DNA of 64,000 nt from Bifidobacterium santillanense (lineage in GTDB: Bacteria; Actinomycetota; Actinomycetes; Actinomycetales; Bifidobacteriaceae). Made by a program: the position numbers and the translations under genes. Below, piece after piece: positions 17,653 through 27,171 of this stretch (its first letter is position 1; every line of letters starts with the position of its first letter). The notes below the pieces were generated by a model. The model did no database searches, had not been told where the DNA came from, and saw only the letters and a list, made by a program, of their open reading frames with translations. The DNA lies in assembly GCF_018555385.1 (NCBI RefSeq), contig NZ_JAFEJS010000005.1:124001-188000 (forward strand), given 5' to 3'.

Positions 17653-18721
17653 TCTCGAAATCGGCGCCGCGCACGTCGTCGACCACCCGCACGGTGCCGC
17701 CGTGCAGCTGGGCGGCCCAGCGCGCGATCGACAGCCCCAGACCGGTGCCGCCGGACTCGGTGCCGGGGCCCGACTTGCCCTTGACGAACCGGCGGAAGAT
17801 GTCGGTGCGGGCCTCGGGGGCGATCTGCGAGCCGAAGTTGACGACGTTCGTCACGATCGTGCCCTCGTCGAGGTCCTCGTGCACCTCGACGAGGACCGTG
17901 GTGCCGTCGGGGGAGTGCTTGAGGGCGTTGCCGATGATGTTGGTGAACAGCTGGCGCAGACGGTCCTGATCGCCCTCCATCACGATGTCGTCGGCGACCT
18001 GCACGTGGATGTCGTGCGCATGCCCGCCGTCCGCGAGCTCCAGCGGCTCGATCGTGTCGTCGAGGAAGTCGGCGAAGTTGAACCGTTCGATCTCGAGGCT
18101 CGCGGCGCCCGCCTCCATGCGGCTCAGATCAAGCAGGAACGCGATGAGGTCGGTCAGCCTCTGCGTCTGGTCGAGGATGCCCTCGAGGTTTGCGGGCGTG
18201 GGATCGGTGACGCCGTCGGCCATGTTCTCGACCTGCGCCCGCAGCGCGGAGACCGGCGTGCGCAGCTCGTGGCTGACGTTGGCGATGAGGTCGCGGCGCG
18301 TCTGGTCGGCGTGCTGGAGCTCTGCGGCCATCTCGTTGAACGAACGGGCCAGCTGGCCCACCTCGTCGTGGCTGGACTCGTCCATCGGCACGCGCACGGT
18401 GTAGTCGCCGTCGGCCATCGCCTCGGCGGCGTCGCGCAGCTGGCGCAGACGCGCGGTCAGGCCGCGCGAGAAGTAGTAGGTGATGCACAGCGCCACCGCG
18501 AGGGCGAGCGGCATGGCGATCCAGCCGCTCCATCCGAATTTGAGCAGGAACCAGCACATCGCGAACGCGATGGAGGTGGCGATGACGATCAGGGCGCCCA
18601 ATTCGAGCTTGAGCGAGGAGAACACGCCGAGCGGGCGCCCGCGGCGACTGCCACGTGCGCCCGCTCGTGGGGCGGCCCCCGAAATCGGCTTCGGGGGCGT
18701 TGATGTGCGTGATGCGGCCAT
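17621..18721 (-). CDS. Membrane sensor histidine kinase (HAMP, HisKA, HATPase)
   Basis: 366 residues from ATG 18721; ATG 18748 inside the regulator gene would add nine. Two membrane helices (about residues 34-55 and 64-82) are separated by only a few residues, so there is no extracellular sensor domain. A HAMP segment (about 82-135) is followed by the H box LIANVSHELRTPVSALRAQ, N box FTNIIGNALKHSP, an ATP lid with GGTGLGLSIARWAAQLHGG and a final LPKYHTEA. The layout fits an intramembrane-sensing kinase that monitors the envelope. It lies ten bases downstream of its response regulator and should be cotranscribed with it. The stimulus is unknown. Confidence 0.9.
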   Translation of the reverse strand: MAASRTSTPPKPISGAAPRAGARGSRRGRPLGVFSSLKLELGALIVIATSIAFAMCWFLLKFGWSGWIAMPLALAVALCITYYFSRGLTARLRQLRDAAEAMADGDYTVRVPMDESSHDEVGQLARSFNEMAAELQHADQTRRDLIANVSHELRTPVSALRAQVENMADGVTDPTPANLEGILDQTQRLTDLIAFLLDLSRMEAGAASLEIERFNFADFLDDTIEPLELADGGHAHDIHVQVADDIVMEGDQDRLRQLFTNIIGNALKHSPDGTTVLVEVHEDLDEGTIVTNVVNFGSQIAPEARTDIFRRFVKGKSGPGTESGGTGLGLSIARWAAQLHGGTVRVVDDVRGADFEIILPKYHTEA

Positions 18722-18731
18722 GCGCGCCGGC

Positions 18732-19472
18732 TCACTCGCCGTCCGCATGCGCGGGCGACGGAGGCTCGAAGGCGTAGCCGACGCCGTGCACGGTGCGGAT
18801 CATGTTGGGCCCGAGCTTGTGGCGCAGGGCCTTGACATGGCTGTCGACGGTGCGGGTGCCCGAGGCGTCGACCCAGTCCCACACCTCCTCGAGCAGCTTC
18901 TCGCGCGTGAGCACCGACTTGGGCTTGCGCGCGAGGGTCGCGAGCAGGTCGAACTCGGTGGGGGTCAGATGCACGAACTCGCCGTTGACGCTCACCGTGC
19001 GCTGCGCCGGGTCGATGACCAGGGAGCCGAAGTCGAGGATCTTCTCGTTCTCGGCGTTCTTGGCGATGACCTTGGCGCGCTCCACGCGGCGCAGCAGCGC
19101 CTTGCATCGGGCGATGAGCTCGCGCATCGAGAACGGCTTGGTCATGTAGTCGTCCGCGCCGGCACCGAGTCCGATGACCTTGTCCGCCTCGTCGTCGCGG
19201 GCGGTGAGGATCAGCACCGGCACCGGACGGGCGGCCACGATGCGCTTGGTGGCCTCGAGACCGTCCATCACCGGCAGCATGATGTCCATGATCACCAGAT
19301 CGGGCTTGAGCTGATTGGCCGCCTGGACGGCGCTGGCGCCGTCACCGGCAACGCGTGCGGTCCACCCTTCGGCGGTGATGCGTTGCGCGATGGCGGTCGC
19401 CAGCGTCGGCTCGTCCTCGACGACCAGTACGGTGCGCGGCGCGGTCTGCTGACGTGCCGTGGTATTGAGCAT
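18732..19472 (-). CDS. OmpR/PhoB-family response regulator
   Basis: 246 residues. Receiver domain: VLVVEDEPTLA with the acidic pair, phospho-acceptor Asp in LVIMDIMLPVMDG, the conserved Thr in LILTARDDEADK and Lys in YMTKPFSMREL. The C-terminal winged helix has LVIDPAQRTVSVNG, HLTPTEFDLLATLARKP, VLTREKLLEEVW, RTVDSHVKALRHKLG and IRTVHGVGYAFEPP. ATG 19472 is preceded by CAAGGAAC. Its kinase is encoded immediately downstream and the glycogen branching enzyme gene lies upstream on the same strand at a 31-base distance, so readthrough from glgB is possible. Targets cannot be read from this window. Confidence 0.93.
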   Translation of the reverse strand: MLNTTARQQTAPRTVLVVEDEPTLATAIAQRITAEGWTARVAGDGASAVQAANQLKPDLVIMDIMLPVMDGLEATKRIVAARPVPVLILTARDDEADKVIGLGAGADDYMTKPFSMRELIARCKALLRRVERAKVIAKNAENEKILDFGSLVIDPAQRTVSVNGEFVHLTPTEFDLLATLARKPKSVLTREKLLEEVWDWVDASGTRTVDSHVKALRHKLGPNMIRTVHGVGYAFEPPSPAHADGE

Positions 19473-19503
19473 GTTCCTTGTTCCGCCTTTCGACTGTGTT
19501 CGA

Positions 19504-21735
19504 TCAGTCTTCTGGCTTCAAGAATACAACTCCGAGCGCGGGGACGGTGATTTTCGCCGATGCCGGACGCGAGTGGTATTCGCCCGCGTCGGCCTCGAAC
19601 GTGCCGTTGGAGATGCCCGAGCCGCCGTACTTCGCGTTGTCGGTGGTGAGCACCTCGGTCCACTTGCCGCCCTTGGGCAGCGCGACCTGGTAGTCCTGCC
19701 ACGCCTCGCCGGCGAAGTTCACGACGACCGCGAGCTCCTCGCCGTTCGAGCCGATGCGCAGGAAGCTCAGCGTGTTGTGGTCGGCGTCGTCGCTGGTGAG
19801 CCACTGGAAGCCGTCGGGCGTGAAGTCCTGGCTCCACAGGGCCGGGTTGGCCTTGTAGAACGCGTTGAGGTCGGCCACGAGCTCCTGCACGCCGACGTGG
19901 TCCTGCCAGTCGAGGCACGCCCAGTCGATGGAGTTGTTGTAGTCCCATTCGCCCCACTGCGCGAGCTCGTTGCCCATGAAGGTGAGCTTCTTGCCCGGGT
20001 GGGCCCACTGGTAGGCGAACAGCGAACGCACGCCCGCGTACTTGTCCCAGCCGTTGCCCGGCATCTTGCCGTACAGCGAGCCCTTGCCGTACACGACCTC
20101 GTCGTGGCTCAGCGGCAGCACGTAGTGCTCGGAGTAGGCGTACACCATCGAGAAGGTGATCTCGTTGTGGTGCCACTTGCGGTTGATCGGGGACTCGTGC
20201 AGGTACTCGAGCGTGTCGTGCATCCAGCCCATGTTCCACTTGAGGCCGAAGCCGACGCCGCCGGCGTCGGTCGGGGCGGTGATGCCCGCGTAGGCGGTGG
20301 ACTCCTCGGCGATCATCATGATGCCCGGGTTGTTCTTGTACGCGGTGGCGTTGGCCTCCTTGAGGAACTCGATGGCCTCGAGGTTCTCGCGGCCGCCGTA
20401 GATGTTCGGGTGCCACTGGCCGGGCTCGCGGCTGTAGTCGAGGTAGAGCATCGAGCTGACCGCGTCGACGCGCAGGGCGTCCACGTGGTACTCGCCGAGC
20501 CAGAAGCAGGCGTCGGCCACGAGGAAGTTCTTCACCTCGTTGCGGCCGAAGTTGAAGATGTAGGTGCCCCAGTCCGGGTGCTCGCCGCGGGTCGGGTCCG
20601 GATCCTCGTACAGCGGGGTGCCGTCGAAGCGGCCCAGCGCGAACGAGTCCTTCGGGAAGTGGGCCGGGACCCAGTCCATGATGACGCCGACGCCGGCCTC
20701 GTGCAGCTTGTCGACGAGGTACTTGAAGTCGTCCGGGGAGCCGAGGCGCGAGTCGACCGCGTAGTAGCCGGTGACCTGATAGCCCCAGGAGCCGGTGAAC
20801 GGGTACTGCGTCAGCGGCATGAACTCCACGTGGGTGAAGCCCATCTTGGTGACGTAGGGGACCAGCTTGTCCGCGAGCTCGCGGTAGTTCTTGACGTCCT
20901 TGCGCCAGCTGTGCGCGTTCATCTCGTAGATCGCGACCGGGCGGTCCATCGGGTTGGTGCTGCGGCGGTGGTCCATCCACTCGTCGTCGCCCCACTCGTG
21001 CTTGGATTCGACGACGATCGAGCCGGTCGCCGGCGGGACCTCGTGGGAGCGCTCCATCGGGTCGGCCTTCTCGACCCACTCGTGGTTGGCGTTGAGGATC
21101 TGGTACTTGTACACCTCGCCGGCCTTGACGCCCGGGATGAAGATCTCCCACACGCCGGAGGAGCCGAGCTCGCGCATCGCGTGGCGGCGGCCGTCCCAGC
21201 CGTTGAAGTTGCCGATCACGCGCACGGCGTGGGCGTTCGGCGCCCACACGGCGAAGGAGGTGCCCTCGACGTCGCCCATCGGATCGGAGTAGCGGCGCAC
21301 GTGGGCGCCGAGCGCCTCCCACAGACGCTCGTGGCGGCCCTCGCCGAACAGGTACAGGTCCATATCGCCGACCGTGGGCAGGTAGCGGTACGGATCGTCC
21401 TCGACGTGCTCGACGCCGTCCTTGTAGGAGTACTTGATGCGGTAGGTGGGCACGCCGTAGCCGTCGTCCGTCCTGATGGACGGGACCACCGCCACGAACA
21501 CGCCGTTGTATTCGTGGACCGCGGGGAACTCGTCGTTCTGAGTCAGTACGGAGACCGACTCGGCCATCGGGCACAGGACGCGGACCGTCGTGTAGGCGGC
21601 GAACTTGTCCTCGCCCAGATGTCCGCCGAGGACCTCGTGGGGGTTGTAGAACTCCGCGTTGCTGACCTGGGTGAGTGCGCCCTGGTCGACAGGCACGGCA
21701 AATGTATCGTCATTGATGTTTGTGTTATTAGCCAT
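19504..21735 (-). CDS. glgB: 1,4-alpha-glucan branching enzyme
   Basis: 743 residues (ATG 21735; an in-frame ATG lies six bases earlier). The enzyme makes alpha-1,6 branches in glycogen. N-terminal CBM48 region: [25 protein letters not shown], split by family as WAPNA and GNFNGWD. GH13 catalytic core: [32 protein letters not shown] (nucleophile Asp), [11 protein letters not shown] (acid-base Glu), and [15 protein letters not shown] (third carboxylate). The C-terminal beta domain includes [16 protein letters not shown]. There is no ribosome site; a TACACT hexamer abutting ATG 21741 would give an RNA beginning at about 21735, so leaderless translation from the second ATG is likely. Confidence 0.96.
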   Translation of the reverse strand: MANNTNINDDTFAVPVDQGALTQVSNAEFYNPHEVLGGHLGEDKFAAYTTVRVLCPMAESVSVLTQNDEFPAVHEYNGVFVAVVPSIRTDDGYGVPTYRIKYSYKDGVEHVEDDPYRYLPTVGDMDLYLFGEGRHERLWEALGAHVRRYSDPMGDVEGTSFAVWAPNAHAVRVIGNFNGWDGRRHAMRELGSSGVWEIFIPGVKAGEVYKYQILNANHEWVEKADPMERSHEVPPATGSIVVESKHEWGDDEWMDHRRSTNPMDRPVAIYEMNAHSWRKDVKNYRELADKLVPYVTKMGFTHVEFMPLTQYPFTGSWGYQVTGYYAVDSRLGSPDDFKYLVDKLHEAGVGVIMDWVPAHFPKDSFALGRFDGTPLYEDPDPTRGEHPDWGTYIFNFGRNEVKNFLVADACFWLGEYHVDALRVDAVSSMLYLDYSREPGQWHPNIYGGRENLEAIEFLKEANATAYKNNPGIMMIAEESTAYAGITAPTDAGGVGFGLKWNMGWMHDTLEYLHESPINRKWHHNEITFSMVYAYSEHYVLPLSHDEVVYGKGSLYGKMPGNGWDKYAGVRSLFAYQWAHPGKKLTFMGNELAQWGEWDYNNSIDWACLDWQDHVGVQELVADLNAFYKANPALWSQDFTPDGFQWLTSDDADHNTLSFLRIGSNGEELAVVVNFAGEAWQDYQVALPKGGKWTEVLTTDNAKYGGSGISNGTFEADAGEYHSRPASAKITVPALGVVFLKPED

Positions 21736-21874
21736 GCCCATAGTGTACGGCTACAAACGTTCTCATCGCGGCTTTGGCGCGTCGCATCGTGGACATTTCT
21801 CGCTCATATCGCCGGTCCACGGTCTGTGGCATACTTTTTCAGGTTTTTTGTGAGTCTGCTCCAGCGGAGGTTTC

Positions 21875-22471
21875 ATGGGTTACAAGGTCGGCGATATGGT
21901 CGTCTATCCGCGTCATGGCGCGGCGAGGGTCGAGGCGGTCACCGAACGAACCGTGAGAGGGGTCACCCGCGAATACCTGCAGCTGTCGGTGCTGTCCTCC
22001 GATGGCCTGGTGATCAACGTTCCCGTCGAGAACGCGAAGAAGGTCGGCGTGCGAGACATCGTCGACGCGAACGAGGTCGCCACGGTGTTCGACATCCTGC
22101 GTACCCCCATCGTCGAGAAGGAAATGAACTGGTCCCGGCGTTACAAGCTCAACGTCGAGAAGATCGCCACCGGCGACGTCAACAAGATCGCCGAGGTCGT
22201 GCGCGACCTCGCCCAGCGCGACGTGGACGAGCACGGCCTGTCCGCCGGCGAGAAGCGCATGCTGACCAAGGCGCGCTCCATCCTCACCTCGGAGATCGCC
22301 CTGTCCGAGAAGATCGACGAGGACGAGGCCCAGCGCCTGCTCGACGTGAACCTCGGCTACAGCGAGCCGAAGCCGGGCGACGAGAAGCACCACACCAAGG
22401 CCCCCGAGGAGGCCGCCGCCGATACGATGGCCCGCCTCGACGCCGAGAAGAAGAAGACGCGCAAGCGCTGA
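21875..22471 (+). CDS. carD: CarD-family transcription regulator
   Basis: 198 residues. The N-terminal Tudor-like domain (MGYKVGDMVVYPRHGAARVEAVTER, conserved core VGDMVVYPRHG) binds the RNA polymerase beta subunit; the C-terminal helical domain (about 75-165, NWSRRYKLNVEKIATGDVNKIAEVVRDL) contacts promoter DNA and stabilises the open complex. Mycobacterial CarD has about 162 residues; this protein has an added Lys/Glu/Asp-rich tail (about 165-198). GGAGG stands five bases upstream of ATG 21875. A strong terminator follows and then ispF, an order seen across actinobacteria, where carD is near ispDF. Confidence 0.93.
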   Translation: MGYKVGDMVVYPRHGAARVEAVTERTVRGVTREYLQLSVLSSDGLVINVPVENAKKVGVRDIVDANEVATVFDILRTPIVEKEMNWSRRYKLNVEKIATGDVNKIAEVVRDLAQRDVDEHGLSAGEKRMLTKARSILTSEIALSEKIDEDEAQRLLDVNLGYSEPKPGDEKHHTKAPEEAAADTMARLDAEKKKTRKR

Positions 22472-22486
22472 GCCGTCGCGCGCCCC

Positions 22487-22513
22487 AAGCCCCCGAACGA
22501 CCGGGGGCTTTTT
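22487..22513 (+). terminator. Strong intrinsic terminator after carD
   Basis: AAGCCCCCG (22487-22495), a seven-base loop, CGGGGGCTT (22502-22510) and a run of five T. This is a canonical rho-independent terminator. Confidence 0.9.
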
Positions 22514-22556
22514 CCGTATCGTTCGCATTTCGCATCTTCGCATCAGGGGGACATCC

Positions 22557-23036
22557 ATGCGCATAGGACAGGGATTCGACGCCCATCGCTTCGCCGGGGA
22601 CGCCTCGCGTCGGGAGCTCTGGCTCGCCGGTCTCGTCTGGCCGGACTCCGGCCCGGGCATCGAGGGCGATTCGGACGGCGACGTCGCCGCCCACGCGCTG
22701 ATCGACGCCCTGCTCGCCGCCGCGGGGCTGGGCGACATCGGCTCGCTGTTCGGCGTCGGCGCGGACGCGCACGGCGCCGGCATGCACGGCTCGGCCATGC
22801 TGCGCGAGACCGTCGCGCACCTGCGCGATCACGGGTTCGAGCCGGTCTCCGCCTCGGTCGCGATCGTCGGCAACCGCCCCAAGATCGGTCCGCGCCGCGC
22901 GGAGGCGTGCGAGGCCCTGACCGCGGCGGTCGGCTGCCCGGTCTCCGTGACCGCCACCACCACGGATCGCATGGGCTTCACCGGGCGCGGCGAGGGCATC
23001 GCCGCCGTCGCCAACGCCCTCGTCGAGGAGCGGTAG
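22557..23036 (+). CDS. ispF: 2-C-methyl-D-erythritol 2,4-cyclodiphosphate synthase
   Basis: 159 residues, normal for IspF, which closes CDP-ME-2-phosphate to the cyclodiphosphate in the non-mevalonate isoprenoid pathway. Metal ligands and signature: GQGFDAHRF (Asp and His of the zinc site), GDSDGDVAAHALIDALLAAAGLGDIGSLF (reported here as SDGDVAAHALIDALL and GDIGSLF), and GNRPKIGPRR, and the C-terminal TTTDRMGFTGRGEGIAA. ATG 22557 has AGGGGG seven bases upstream. It converges on the zinc ABC permease gene with a 14-base gap. IspD is not in the window. Confidence 0.95.
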   Translation: MRIGQGFDAHRFAGDASRRELWLAGLVWPDSGPGIEGDSDGDVAAHALIDALLAAAGLGDIGSLFGVGADAHGAGMHGSAMLRETVAHLRDHGFEPVSASVAIVGNRPKIGPRRAEACEALTAAVGCPVSVTATTTDRMGFTGRGEGIAAVANALVEER

Positions 23037-23050
23037 AGGCGGAGTGCCCC

Positions 23051-23887
23051 TCAGCGCCTGCGCAGTGCGTCGAACGCCCTCGCCCCGGCCCAGATCAGGG
23101 TGGAGATCGTCACGATGACGAAGCTCGGGGGAGCGGGGAACATCGAGGCGAGCAGGAGGCCTCCCCAGATCGAGACCAGGCAGATCACGCCGGAGACGAC
23201 CATCGCCTTCAGCGGCGAGGCGGCGAGGATGTTCGCGGCGGCGGCCGGCGTGATGACCAGCGCGAAGATCAGCAGCGTGCCCACCGCCGGCACCGCGATG
23301 GTGATGACGCCGGCCATGATCGCCATGAACGCGACGTTCATCCATCCGATCGGCACGCCCTTGGCCTGCGCCACCTGCTCGTCGAGCGAGCTGAACAGCA
23401 GCGGACGGTAGATGACCGCGAGCACGGCGAGCAGGACCGCGTCGAAGATCGCGAATCCGACGATCTGCGCGTCGGTGATCGTCAGGATCGAGCCGAACAG
23501 GATCGACTGCATCTGCTGCGAGGCGGACGAGGAGAGCCTGGCGAAGAACAGGCCCAGACCCGTGGCGAACGCGAGCACGGTGCCCGTGGCGATCTCGCGT
23601 TCGGAGACGCGTTTGCCGAGCGCGCCGATGACGAGCGCGCCGCCGAGCGCGAACGCGCCCAGTCCCAGCGACACCGGCAGTCCCAGCAGCACCGCGCCGG
23701 TCGCCCCCGGCAGGCCGATGTGCGCCAGCGCGTGCGCGGCGAACGTCGAATGTCGGGCGATGGTGAAGTAGCCCATCACGCCGGCCGCGAACGCGATGCA
23801 CAGGCCCGCGAGGAACGCGTTGGTCATGAACGGCGCGGTGAGCGTGTCCATCCAGTTGGGGTCGAAGCTGAAATCGATGTGGCTCAT
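23051..23887 (-). CDS. znuB: Metal (zinc/manganese) ABC transporter, permease
   Basis: 278 residues from ATG 23887, AAGGAG being five bases upstream; a GTG at 23893 overlaps the ATPase stop but has no room for a ribosome site. Eight or nine hydrophobic helices, with GYFTIARHSTFAAHALAHIGLPGA and ALVITPAAAANILAASPLKAM (fragments IARHSTFAAHALAHIG and VITPAAAANILA) typical of the ABC-3 family that transports Zn2+, Mn2+ or Fe2+. It overlaps the ATPase gene and is the last gene of the locus in the order binding protein, ATPase, permease. Zinc is favoured by the Zur-like box upstream of the ATPase gene. Confidence 0.92.
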   Translation of the reverse strand: MSHIDFSFDPNWMDTLTAPFMTNAFLAGLCIAFAAGVMGYFTIARHSTFAAHALAHIGLPGATGAVLLGLPVSLGLGAFALGGALVIGALGKRVSEREIATGTVLAFATGLGLFFARLSSSASQQMQSILFGSILTITDAQIVGFAIFDAVLLAVLAVIYRPLLFSSLDEQVAQAKGVPIGWMNVAFMAIMAGVITIAVPAVGTLLIFALVITPAAAANILAASPLKAMVVSGVICLVSIWGGLLLASMFPAPPSFVIVTISTLIWAGARAFDALRRR

Positions 23888-23889
23888 CG

Positions 23890-24813
23890 TCACTCCTTGT
23901 GGCTGCGGTCCGTGGGGGCCGCGTGGTCCGTGTGGTGCATCGAGGGCGTGTGCGCGTGATGGTGCAGCTCGGCCACCTCGGCGGCCGTGTGCATGTCCAT
24001 CGGCTGGCCCTCCGGCTCGTCGAGCGAGGGGGTGACGAACATGTCGCCCTGCGGCGTGGTCACGACCTGCACGTTCGTGCCGTACAGGTGGGTGAGCAGC
24101 TTCGAGTCGAGGACCTTGCGCATGTCCGCGTAGTGCGGGTGGCCGTCCAGCAGATACACCGCGCCCGTGAGGATCGGCAGCAGCATGTTGAGGTCGTGCG
24201 CCACGACCTGGATGGTCATGCCGAGTTCCTGGTTGAGGCGGGCGAGCAGATGCGCCACCGAGCGTTGGGAGGCGAGGTCGAGATTGGCCAGCGGCTCGTC
24301 GAGCATGAGGAGCTTGGGATCGGAGACGATGGCCTGGGCGATGGCGACGCGCTGGCGCAGACCGCCGGAGAGCTCGGACAGGCGGTACCTCGCCTTGTCG
24401 GCGATGCCGACGAAGGACATGGCCTGCGTCGCGCGTTCCCGCTGCGCCCTGGTGATCGGATGGATGCCGAAGCGCGTGCCGGTCAGTCCCAGCAGCACCG
24501 ACTGCTCGGCCGTGAGGTTTGAATCGATGTCCGACGTGTAGCTCTGCGGCACGTAGCCGATGAGCCGGTTCGCCTCGCCGGCCGGGCGTCCGAGCACCGT
24601 GACCGAGCCCGAGGCGAGCGGCAGTAGTCCCAGCTCCGCCTTCATCATCGTGGTCTTGCCCGTGCCGTTCGTGCCGACGATCGCGGTGACCGACCCGGCG
24701 GGGATGGCGAAGTTGCCGTGCTGCCAGATCACCTTCTCCCCGCGTCTGACCGCGGCGTCGCGGAACACGATGGCGTCGCGCCCGTCCTGCGGGTCCTGCG
24801 TCTGTGCGCCCAT
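23890..24813 (-). CDS. znuC: Metal (zinc/manganese) ABC transporter, ATP-binding protein
   Basis: 307 residues from ATG 24813 (GGGAAGGA six bases upstream). Walker A IVGTNGTGKTTMMKAELGL (GTNGTGKTT), Q loop YVPQSYT, signature LSGGLRQRVAIAQA, Walker B LLMLDEPLANLD, H loop VAHDLN. The C-terminal tail from about residue 270 has nine histidines in roughly 30 residues (MHTAAEVAELHHHAHT, PSMHHTDH), which is not part of the ATPase fold and may bind or buffer the metal. It lies downstream of the binding-protein gene across a 136-base gap holding the Zur-like box, and is translationally linked to the permease. Confidence 0.93.
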   Translation of the reverse strand: MGAQTQDPQDGRDAIVFRDAAVRRGEKVIWQHGNFAIPAGSVTAIVGTNGTGKTTMMKAELGLLPLASGSVTVLGRPAGEANRLIGYVPQSYTSDIDSNLTAEQSVLLGLTGTRFGIHPITRAQRERATQAMSFVGIADKARYRLSELSGGLRQRVAIAQAIVSDPKLLMLDEPLANLDLASQRSVAHLLARLNQELGMTIQVVAHDLNMLLPILTGAVYLLDGHPHYADMRKVLDSKLLTHLYGTNVQVVTTPQGDMFVTPSLDEPEGQPMDMHTAAEVAELHHHAHTPSMHHTDHAAPTDRSHKE

Positions 24814-24904
24814 GCCGATTCCTTCCCGTACGGGTGAGGGGGATCGCGTCACGGCTCGTGCGCGGCCCCGTGCCTGTTACCGGAGGGGATTATCGCAAAT
24901 GATG

Positions 24905-24921
24905 TTGACAACCGTTCTCAA
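24905..24921. promoter_or_regulatory. Zur-box-like palindrome upstream of znuC-znuB
   Basis: TTGACAACCGTTCTCAA; on the minus strand TTGAGAACGGTTGTCAA. The half sites TTGAGAA/TTGTCAA match six of seven positions about a 3-base centre. Its form TGAgAAcnnTTgTCA resembles actinobacterial Zur operators (TGAAAATnATTTTCA class, from memory). It sits 92 bases before the znuC start and just after the znuA stop. Confidence 0.65.
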
Positions 24922-24949
24922 TATCGATTGCGCGTGACCGCGCGGACGG

Positions 24950-26092
24950 TCACTTGCCCGGATCCTGCTGGCCCGCGTTGGAGCCGTCGTTGGCGCCGGT
25001 GCAGTCGCCCGTGCCGTCGCCGTTCGAGCAGCCGGTCGTCGCGTCGCCCGAGTCCGCCGACTGGTCCGACTGGTCGGCCGACGCGTCGTCGCCCGTCGCA
25101 TCGGCGTCGGGGGCGTCCGGATCGGTCTGCCCGTCATTGGAGTCGTCGTCGTAGTCCGGATCGACGGCCTCGAAGATCTGCTCGGCCAGCGCCTCGATCC
25201 AGTCGTCGAGGGAGTCGTACTTCGACGGCATCTGCTCGCTGACGTCCACGACCGGCACGTCGGAGCGTCCGGCGGCACCGGTGAGCATGTTCGTCGCGTC
25301 CGTGGCCTCCTGCGTGTTGTTGACCAGCACGTCCAGCTTCCTGCCCTCGATGAGCTTCTGGAAGGTCTGCAGATCGGCCGGCGCGATCTCGCCGCCGTTG
25401 GCCACCGCCTGCGCGTAGCCCTTCGGCGTCACGTCCTCGAGCGACATGTCGCTCATCAGGTAGTAGGCCACCGCCTCGGTCGCCCCATAGGTCGCGTCCG
25501 GATGGGCCTTGGCGAACTTCGTCATCGCCGCGTCGAGCTCGTCCTCGTTGGCCTGCCACTCCTTGAGGCGCTTGGCGAAGGCCTTCCTCTTCTTGGGGCG
25601 GGCCTTCGAGAACGCGTCGGCCAGCTCCTTGGCCATGCCGCTGCGCGCGTCCTTCGAGAACCACAGGTGCGGGTTGTCGCCGTCCATCGCGCCGACGATC
25701 TGCGCGGCCGAGACGAGCGTGGAGTCGGCGGAGCGCGACTTCGTGGCCCACGTGTCGTACCCGGCGCCGTTCGCCACGACGATCTCCGCCTTGGAGAGCG
25801 TGGCGAGGTCCGAGGTCTTCGGCTCGAAGTCGTGCGCGTCCACGCCGGTGGAGCTCAGGATCGAGGTGACCTTCACGTCCGACCCGCCGATCTCCTCGGC
25901 GAGCGAACCCCACTGGTTGACCGACGAGACCACCGTGATCACGCCGGTCTTGGTCTGGACCTTCGTCTGGGAGTCCTGCTGATCGTCCGTGTCGTTCGTG
26001 ACGCCGCACGCGCCCGCCGCCAGCAGCAGCGCCGACGCGAGCAGCGCGGCGAGGCCGCCCCTCAAAGCCCTGGTGCGATGATCCGTGGTCAT
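24950..26092 (-). CDS. znuA: Metal (zinc/manganese) ABC transporter, substrate-binding lipoprotein
   Basis: 380 residues. Signal peptide with lipobox LLAAGAC at about residue 29, so a lipoprotein. The cluster A-I pattern is visible: TVVSSVNQWGSLAEEIGG, STGVDAHDFEPK (metal His), VVANGAGYDTW, DNPHLWFSKD (metal His), ATYGATEAVAYYLMSD and LDVLVNNTQEATDATNML. From about residue 310 there is a long acidic, Asp/Asn/Gln/Ser-rich tail with two cysteines near its end, outside the family fold. Internal His loops common in zinc-binding relatives are missing, and a conserved His seems replaced around YGATEA. Start ATG 26092 follows AAAGGGCGG. Confidence 0.9.
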   Translation of the reverse strand: MTTDHRTRALRGGLAALLASALLLAAGACGVTNDTDDQQDSQTKVQTKTGVITVVSSVNQWGSLAEEIGGSDVKVTSILSSTGVDAHDFEPKTSDLATLSKAEIVVANGAGYDTWATKSRSADSTLVSAAQIVGAMDGDNPHLWFSKDARSGMAKELADAFSKARPKKRKAFAKRLKEWQANEDELDAAMTKFAKAHPDATYGATEAVAYYLMSDMSLEDVTPKGYAQAVANGGEIAPADLQTFQKLIEGRKLDVLVNNTQEATDATNMLTGAAGRSDVPVVDVSEQMPSKYDSLDDWIEALAEQIFEAVDPDYDDDSNDGQTDPDAPDADATGDDASADQSDQSADSGDATTGCSNGDGTGDCTGANDGSNAGQQDPGK

Positions 26093-26256
26093 GATGCCGC
26101 CCTTTCTCCGACGCGCGCGGCCGGGCGCGGACGTCCTTCGTCCACCGCCCGCCTCGACGAAACCGATTCGATACTTAATCGTAATAGCATCCGACTCCAT
26201 ATTCGGCAGGCCCTGCCGAAGAATCCGAACCAACCCGACAAGAGGTGAATGAGAAC

Positions 26257-27135
26257 ATGGCCACGAAACTCGACGGCAAGGCGGTCTCCGCGAAGATCAA
26301 GGGCGAGCTCAGGGAGCGTGTGGAGCGGCTCAGGGCCGCCGGCATCGAGCCCGGACTGGGCACACTGCTGGTGGGATCGGACCCCGGCTCGGTCAAGTAC
26401 GTGGCCGGCAAGCACGCCGACTGCGCCGAGGTCGGCATCCGCTCGATCAAGCACGAGCTGCCCGCCGACGCGAGCTTCGAGGACATCGCCGCCGTCGTGC
26501 GCGAGATGAACGAGGACCCGGCCTGCACCGGCTACATCGTCCAGCTGCCGCTGCCCAAGGGCATCGACGAGAACGCGATCATCGACCTGATCGACCCGGC
26601 CAAGGACGCCGACGGCATGCACCCGTACAACTTGGGCGAGCTCGTCCTGCACGTGCGCGAGGACGTCACGACCCCGCTGCCGTGCACCCCGCGCGGCTGC
26701 ATCGAGCTGCTCGGGGCCTACGACATCGACCTCGACGGCAAGGAGGTGTGCGTGCTCGGCCGCGGCATCACCATCGGCCGCACCGTCGGCCTGATGCTCA
26801 CCCGCCGCGCCGTCAACGCCACCGTAACGCTGTGCCACACCGGCACGCGCGACGTCGTCGACCACATGCGCCGCGCCGACGTGATCATCGCCGCGATGGG
26901 CTCCGCCGGCTTCGTCAAGCCCGACATGATCAAGGACGGCGCGATCCTGCTCGACGTCGGCGTCTCGCGCGTCTTCGACGAGGAGGCCGGCCGCTGGCGC
27001 GTCAGGGGCGACATCGACAAGGCCTGCCACGAGAAGGCCTCCGCCTACTCGCCGAACCCCGGCGGCGTCGGCCCGATGACCCGCGCCATGCTCCTGGCCA
27101 ACGTCGTCGAGATGGCCGAACGCCAGCTCCACTGA
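26257..27135 (+). CDS. folD: Bifunctional methylenetetrahydrofolate dehydrogenase/cyclohydrolase
   Basis: 292 residues. FolD interconverts 5,10-methylene-, methenyl- and 10-formyl-tetrahydrofolate. The N-terminal domain has [23 protein letters not shown] (fragment GSVKYVAGK with the catalytic Lys), [14 protein letters not shown] and [16 protein letters not shown]; the dinucleotide-binding domain has [21 protein letters not shown] and ends with [14 protein letters not shown]. Actinobacterial FolD proteins show the same GRG in place of GRS. ATG 26257 is chosen over GTG 26245; AGAGGTG (26241-26247) is nine bases before it. The next gene, rpsA, is separated by a structured 435-base region. Confidence 0.95.
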   Translation: MATKLDGKAVSAKIKGELRERVERLRAAGIEPGLGTLLVGSDPGSVKYVAGKHADCAEVGIRSIKHELPADASFEDIAAVVREMNEDPACTGYIVQLPLPKGIDENAIIDLIDPAKDADGMHPYNLGELVLHVREDVTTPLPCTPRGCIELLGAYDIDLDGKEVCVLGRGITIGRTVGLMLTRRAVNATVTLCHTGTRDVVDHMRRADVIIAAMGSAGFVKPDMIKDGAILLDVGVSRVFDEEAGRWRVRGDIDKACHEKASAYSPNPGGVGPMTRAMLLANVVEMAERQLH

Positions 27136-27171
27136 CGTTCGGGTTCGGTTCCTCTTTTTGCGCCTGCGGCC

